This document shows, piece after piece, positions 59,672 to 64,000 of a DNA stretch of 64,000 nt (its first letter is position 1; every line of letters begins with the position of its first letter). The stretch is from Bordetella parapertussis (GTDB lineage: Bacteria; Pseudomonadota; Gammaproteobacteria; Burkholderiales; SG8-41), in assembly GCA_945906815.1 (NCBI GenBank), contig CAMDRT010000016.1, positions 21,574 through 85,573 on the forward strand, read 5' to 3'. The notes under the pieces were generated by a model that saw only the letters and a program-made list of their open reading frames with translations, searched no databases and was not told the origin of the DNA. Both the position numbers and the translations under genes were made by a program.

Positions 59672-61882
59672 ATGACAACGATCAACGATACGAGTATCGA
59701 CTCAAACATCGACAATCCCGCGCGCCGCGACTTTATGGTGAAATCTGCCGTTGCGAGCAGCGGACTGGTGCTGGGCTTCGGCATTTCCGGCTGTGTCACC
59801 AGCGGCGGCAGCGCCAGCCTGCCTTCAACTGAAGTTAACACCTGGGTGGCGATCAAGTCCGATGACACCGTGGTGGTGCGCATTGCGCGTTCCGAGATGG
59901 GGCAGGGCACCTTGACCGGCCTCGCGCAGTTGGTGGCCGAAGAGCTCGATTGCGACTGGAACAAAGTGACTACCGAGCATATCCTGCCGGGACAAAATCT
60001 CGCGCGCAAACGCGCCTGGGGCGATATGTCCACCGGCGGCAGCCGCGGCATACGCGGCTCGCACGACTACGTGCGTCGTGGCGGCGCTGCCGCGCGCATC
60101 ATGCTGATGCAGGCAGCCGCAAATGAATGGAAAGTGCCCGCCGCTGAATTGACGGTGGATAAGGGCGTCATCACGCACCGTGCTTCGGGACGCAGCACCT
60201 CGTATGGCAAGGTTGCCGATGCGGCGGCGAAACTGACTCCGCCCGATCTCAAGGCGATCAAACTGCGCGATCCGCGGCAGTGGAAAATCGCCGGCAAGCC
60301 GGTAAAGCGACTGGACACCGCCGACAAACTGGACGGCAGCAAGCTGTATGCGGTGGATGTGAAATTGCCCGGCATGCTGCATGCGGCGATCATAAATTGC
60401 CCGGTGTTCGGCGGCAAGCTGGTCAGTTTTGATCAGAGCCGGATCGCCGGCCTGCCTGGCAAGCCGCAGGCGCTGCGCGTCAACGAAACCACCGTCGCCG
60501 TGGTCGCTGACACCTGGTGGCGCGCGAAAAAAGCGCTGGATGCGCTGCCCAAGGTGTGGGATGAAGGTCCCAACGCAGCGGTGTCGCAGGCCGGGATACT
60601 CAAGCATCTGAGCACCGGGCTTAATTCCACCGACGCGTTTGCGGATATCAACGATGGGGATGCGCTCAAGGCCATCGCCGGCGCCGCCAAAAAAGTGGAG
60701 GCGGTTTACACCGCACCGTTTGTGCCGCACGCCTGTATGGAGCCGATGAACGCCACCGTGCGCCTGACAGCCGACAAGGCAGAAGCTTGGGTGGCGACAC
60801 AAAATGCCGAAGCCTCAATGGCGGCACTGTCGCAAACCTCGGGCCTGCCATTGAGTGCATGCGAAGTGTACAAAATGGATTTGGGCGGCGGATTCGGGCG
60901 CCGCGGCGGTAACCAGGACTATACCCGTCAAGCGACATTGATTGCCATGCAATTGCCGCCGGGAACGCCGGTGAAAATGATCTGGTCACGCGAAGAAGAC
61001 CTCGCCCATAGTTTCTTCCGCCCGATCGCGCAGTGCAAACTGACTGCGGGCCTGGATGCGCAAGGCAACCTTACCGGCCTGCATGTACGCGTATCAGGCC
61101 AATCGATCAACGCCTTTGCCAATCCGGCAGCGATCAAGGATGGCAAAGACGTGCGTCAGTTGCAGGGCCTGTGGAAAGCGGCCGGCGACGCGCAGATCGG
61201 TTATGCACCGGCGAATCTGCGCACCGAATACGCCATGCGCAACACCCACGTGCCGGTGGGCCCGTGGCGCGGCGTGAACACCAACCAGAACGGCTACTTT
61301 CTGGAGTGTTTCATGGAGGAAGTGGCGAAGGCCGCAGGCCGCGACCCGCTGGAGTTTCGTCAGGCGCTGATGCAAAAACATCCCAAGCACCTGGCGGTGC
61401 TCAATGCCGCCGCCGACAAGGCGGGCTGGGGCACGCCGCTGCCCGCAGGCCGCCATCGCGGTATCGCGCAGTTCATGGGTTACGGCAGCTATTCAGCCGC
61501 GGTGGCCGAAGTGTCGGTGAACAATGGCAACATCAAGGTGCATCGCATGGTGCTCTCCACCAACTGCGGGCATGCAGTCAGCCTTGAGCAGATCGCCACC
61601 CAGGTGCAAGGCGGCGTGGTGTACGGCATGAGCGGCCTGATGAGTCAAAGCTCGGTGGCGAAAGGGCGTATCGTGGAAACCAATTTCGACACCTTGCACA
61701 TGCCGAAGATCGTGCACATGCCCAAAGTGGAAACGGTGATCGCACCGACTTTCGACTTCTGGGGCGGTGTGGGCGAGCCGACTATTTGCGTGGTGGTGCC
61801 GGCGATCCTCAACGCGGTGTTTGCAGCGACCGGCAAACCGGTGCGTAGCGCGCCGCTGTCGGGCGGGCTCAGATTGGTTTAA
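59672..61882 (+). CDS. Molybdopterin-binding subunit of an isoquinoline 1-oxidoreductase-type hydroxylase
   Basis: A 736-residue large subunit of the xanthine dehydrogenase family, IorB-like. The N-terminus has a twin-arginine-type motif ARRDFMVKS and a hydrophobic stretch ending GISGC, where C41 fits a lipobox, so export as a Tat lipoprotein is possible. Cofactor stretches include EMGQGTLTGLAQLVAEELD, GGGFGRRGGNQDY and PVGPWRGVNTNQNGYF. These enzymes hydroxylate N-heterocycles or oxidise aldehydes with periplasmic electron acceptors. The substrate is not known. A strong terminator follows. Confidence 0.92.
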   Translation: MTTINDTSIDSNIDNPARRDFMVKSAVASSGLVLGFGISGCVTSGGSASLPSTEVNTWVAIKSDDTVVVRIARSEMGQGTLTGLAQLVAEELDCDWNKVTTEHILPGQNLARKRAWGDMSTGGSRGIRGSHDYVRRGGAAARIMLMQAAANEWKVPAAELTVDKGVITHRASGRSTSYGKVADAAAKLTPPDLKAIKLRDPRQWKIAGKPVKRLDTADKLDGSKLYAVDVKLPGMLHAAIINCPVFGGKLVSFDQSRIAGLPGKPQALRVNETTVAVVADTWWRAKKALDALPKVWDEGPNAAVSQAGILKHLSTGLNSTDAFADINDGDALKAIAGAAKKVEAVYTAPFVPHACMEPMNATVRLTADKAEAWVATQNAEASMAALSQTSGLPLSACEVYKMDLGGGFGRRGGNQDYTRQATLIAMQLPPGTPVKMIWSREEDLAHSFFRPIAQCKLTAGLDAQGNLTGLHVRVSGQSINAFANPAAIKDGKDVRQLQGLWKAAGDAQIGYAPANLRTEYAMRNTHVPVGPWRGVNTNQNGYFLECFMEEVAKAAGRDPLEFRQALMQKHPKHLAVLNAAADKAGWGTPLPAGRHRGIAQFMGYGSYSAAVAEVSVNNGNIKVHRMVLSTNCGHAVSLEQIATQVQGGVVYGMSGLMSQSSVAKGRIVETNFDTLHMPKIVHMPKVETVIAPTFDFWGGVGEPTICVVVPAILNAVFAATGKPVRSAPLSGGLRLV

Positions 61883-61927
61883 GGCCGGTGTAGCGCGGGC
61901 CTAACCGCTGCAATCGTTGTCAATCGC

Positions 61928-61961
61928 AACCGCCGCTGTCGTAAAAGACGCGGCGGTTTTT
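61928..61961 (+). terminator. Rho-independent terminator after the hydroxylase operon
   Basis: AACCGCCGC (61928-61936) pairs with GCGGCGGTT (61950-61958) around a 13-base loop, and T continues to 61961. It lies 45 bases after the stop of the large subunit and before the convergent minus-strand gene. Confidence 0.85.
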
Positions 61962-61993
61962 CTTGCAGACTCTCTTGCCTTCACCGCATGACA

Positions 61994-62737
61994 TCACTTG
62001 AGCGTGGCGGCAATTTTCCGTATATCTTCCGCCGGCCGTTCGCCCGCCAAGGGTGTGCCCGGTATCAGGTGTTTGCCCATGGTGGCCAGCGGGCCTACCA
62101 GCACCGGCTCGTAGCCGACATCGCGAATCAGGGCTGACGCCACCGCGATGGCATTGGGGTCGTCGCCCGCGATCGGCATGCCCATGCGCTCGCTCCGCTT
62201 TGCAGCCTCCGCCATGCGAGAGTAGCCGACTGCATTGAAGGCGCGCACGATACGCGCGCCCGGCAGGAACGCCATCGACGCCAGTCCCGCGCCTTTTTCA
62301 CGTGCCGCAACTGCCATATCACCATCGCGCGCCAGGATCGGATTGGAGGTGTCGATGATGATCTTGCCCTTGATCAGATCGGCCAAGTCCTGGCCGACGC
62401 TGGGCAGCGCGCTGTAGGGCACCGAGATCAGCAGCACCGTGCCAAAGCCAGCCGCTTCGCGCGGCGTACCCGCGCGCGCACCGCCACCGAGGCTTGCCGC
62501 CAGCTTTTTGTCGTCTTCGAGATTGAGCGATGAGAACATGACTTGGTGTCCTGCCTTGACCCACGCGCCACCGACGGCGCCGCCGACTCTGCCAGAACCC
62601 ACGATGCCGATTTGCATTTTTGCGCCCGCGGCAGTTTGCGCGCGTGCCGCCAACGGCAGGCTCACCATGGCCACACCCGCTGCCGCGGCCCGCAGTAACG
62701 CCCGGCGCCCACTATCGGTATAAGTATTTGATTTCAT
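61994..62737 (-). CDS. F420-dependent NADP reductase-like protein with Tat-type signal
   Basis: A 247-residue Rossmann-fold protein. After a twin-arginine-type leader (GRRALLRAAAAGVAMVSLPL, ending AARAQ near residue 34), the dinucleotide-binding motif IGIVGSGRVGGAVGGAWVKA appears, then DTSNPILARDGDMA and RAFNAVGYSRMA, as in NADPH:F420 reductase-like proteins. The family is normally cytosolic and uses NADP(H), so an export signal is odd. No F420 biosynthesis gene is in the window. It converges with the hydroxylase genes and is divergent from the third Bug gene. Confidence 0.82.
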   Translation of the reverse strand: MKSNTYTDSGRRALLRAAAAGVAMVSLPLAARAQTAAGAKMQIGIVGSGRVGGAVGGAWVKAGHQVMFSSLNLEDDKKLAASLGGGARAGTPREAAGFGTVLLISVPYSALPSVGQDLADLIKGKIIIDTSNPILARDGDMAVAAREKGAGLASMAFLPGARIVRAFNAVGYSRMAEAAKRSERMGMPIAGDDPNAIAVASALIRDVGYEPVLVGPLATMGKHLIPGTPLAGERPAEDIRKIAATLK

Positions 62738-62901
62738 TAACGTGCTCCCGTTCGAGTGATTGCGGCATGCAAGCCTTGCTTTGATGCGCAGCCACCTTTA
62801 TACACCGTGCCTGATGCACATTCCAAGCGGCGTTTAGACTGAAAGCCACAAATTCAGGTACGCTGTGGGTTGCCCATTAGCGCTAAGAGTGGAGGAAATA
62901 C

Positions 62902-63870
62902 GTGAAGCATCTGTCAAAAGTTTTCATCGTCGGCGTTGTGCTCTGCGGCTGCGTCATGGCTGCGCATGCGCAGCCCTACCCGGTCAGACCGATGCGCCTG
63001 ATTGTGTCGGTGCAGCCGGGGGGCAATCTGGATTTGATCGGGCGCGCGGTCGCGGATAAGGTGAGTGTAGGGCTAGGGCAGCGCATGTTTGTCGAGAACC
63101 GCCCGGGTGCCAACAGTACTATTGGTCTTGCCAGTGTTGCGCGCGCGGCCCCCGACGGATACACGTTGGTCATGGTGGCGCAAAGCGTGGTGGTGGCGGC
63201 GAAAATGATGCGTCATCCGCCTTACGATCCGGTGCGCGACTTCGCCGGGGTAAGCCATATCGCGACGCTGCCGCAAATGCTGGTGGTGCATCCGTCGCTG
63301 CCGGTGAAGAGCGTCAAGGCATTCATTGCGTTTGCCAAAGCACGTCCGGGCGAGCTCAATTGCAGTTCATCGGGCAATGGATCAGGCTCGCATCTTGCGT
63401 TGGAGCTCTTCAAGCGCCTGGCCGGTGTGCAGATTATGCGCATACCGTACAACGGCGATGGCCCCGCCATTATCGATTTGCTGAGTGGGCAGGTACCGGT
63501 GAAATTCGACAATCTGAGTACCGCGTTGTCGCATGTGCGTGGCGCCAAGTTGCGTGCCTTGGGCATCACCAGCGCGGTGCGCAGCGCACTGCTGCCCGAG
63601 GTCCCTGCCATCAGCGAAACAGTGCCCGGTTTTCAGGCGAGCATATTCAACGGCATGATGGCGCCAGCGGCTACGCCGCCGGAAATCCTCAGCCGAGTGC
63701 ACGCGGAGATCGTGAAATTTGTGCAGGCGCCGGAGATCCGCAGCCGCTTTGCAAGCCAGGGTGTGGAGTTGCAGGCCAGCACCGCGCCCGCTGAATTTAC
63801 CGCCTACATCAAATCCGAAACGGCGCGCTGGGCCAAGGTGCTGGACGAGGCGGGGATCAAGGCGGAGTGA
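62902..63870 (+). CDS. Bug-family (TctC) substrate-binding protein
   Basis: A 322-residue periplasmic protein with a signal peptide (about 1-24, ending MAAHA). Bug features: YPVRPMRLIVSVQPGGNLDL, GQRMFVENRPGANSTIGLAS, SHIATLPQMLVVHPSLPVKS and LPEVPAISETVPGFQASIFN. The start is GTG with GGAGGA at 62891-62896. It is the third Bug protein in the window and again lacks TctA/TctB neighbours. It may supply the substrate of the nearby catabolic genes; that is inference. Confidence 0.92.
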   Translation: MKHLSKVFIVGVVLCGCVMAAHAQPYPVRPMRLIVSVQPGGNLDLIGRAVADKVSVGLGQRMFVENRPGANSTIGLASVARAAPDGYTLVMVAQSVVVAAKMMRHPPYDPVRDFAGVSHIATLPQMLVVHPSLPVKSVKAFIAFAKARPGELNCSSSGNGSGSHLALELFKRLAGVQIMRIPYNGDGPAIIDLLSGQVPVKFDNLSTALSHVRGAKLRALGITSAVRSALLPEVPAISETVPGFQASIFNGMMAPAATPPEILSRVHAEIVKFVQAPEIRSRFASQGVELQASTAPAEFTAYIKSETARWAKVLDEAGIKAE

Positions 63871-63873
63871 CCT

Positions 63874-63955
63874 AAAACCACCACCTCCTCATGCTGGCGT
63901 AGGCCAGCATCCAGTACGTTTCTGGACCCCGGCGTACGCCTGGGTGACGAGCGCG
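63874..63955. repeat. Intergenic palindromic repeat, copy B
   Basis: Nearly identical to 56085-56163, including TGCTGGCGTAGGCCAGCA (63892-63909) and GGGTGACGAGCG. It follows the third Bug gene by 3 bases. It differs by a few bases and a short insertion (CCACCTCCTC against CACCTCGTC). Confidence 0.75.
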
Positions 63956-63980
63956 TTCGTAACAACCGATCGGGTCGGAC

Positions 63981-64000
63981 TGACGGGCGAAATCCCGTCA
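63981..64000. repeat. Hairpin at the window end
   Basis: TGACGGG (63981-63987) and CCCGTCA (63994-64000) enclose CGAAAT. It may be a terminator whose T run lies beyond the window. Confidence 0.5.

Overview
The window reads as a chromosome segment of a GC-rich betaproteobacterium. The evidence is the smc-zipA-ligA order, the map/glnD block divergent from rpsB-tsf-pyrH-frr-uppS-cdsA-dxr-rseP-bamA-skp-lpxD-fabZ-lpxA-lpxB-rnhB, the divergent ppsR/ppsA pair, a Pil-Chp cluster followed by clpB, and three Bug (TctC) solute-binding proteins, a family greatly expanded in Burkholderiales-type bacteria. I cannot fix the genus. I saw no rRNA or tRNA gene, CRISPR array or intact insertion sequence.

Layout. 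1-6217: end of smc, zipA, ligA, a purine phosphoribosyltransferase, galU, a methylthioinosine phosphorylase and def. 6214-9616 (minus): map-glnD. 9617-9978: a regulatory gap with the rpsB promoter and a structured leader. 9979-24319: translation factors, isoprenoid and phospholipid genes, outer-membrane assembly and lipid A genes, in close or overlapping order. 24412-26717: divergent senB/senA, the glycosyltransferase and the EgtB-like enzyme of selenoneine synthesis, without an adjacent senC. 26733-30824: rRNA methyltransferase, ppsR and ppsA. 30939-32261: a small accessory patch with a VapBC-type toxin-antitoxin pair, fused remnants of a transposase and of glutathione reductase, and a small unknown protein. 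32322-36675 (minus): ABC transporter with a Tat-exported AttH/CrtC-like protein. 36778-39904: a secreted zincin-like protein between two Bug proteins. 40079-41757: etfBA.

42006-51019 is a signalling region: a receiver-Ser/Thr kinase fusion, a stand-alone Hpt protein, an OmpR-type regulator, then pilG, pilI, pilJ and pilL. In the PilL sequence I find neither a canonical Hpt motif nor a C-terminal receiver, so the nearby free Hpt protein is a candidate phosphotransfer partner. clpB follows, with a clear heat-shock promoter.

54310-63870 is a catabolic region: a split AtuA pair, enoyl-CoA hydratase, CaiB-type CoA transferase, a VOC protein, an isoquinoline-oxidoreductase-type molybdenum hydroxylase, a Tat-targeted F420-reductase-like protein and a third Bug protein. 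The substrate is unknown.

The intergenic DNA carries two kinds of repeated structure: at least eight copies of an IHF-like motif AAACAANNNNTTA beside an A-tract, and several palindromic elements, two of which are near-identical copies 7.8 kb apart.
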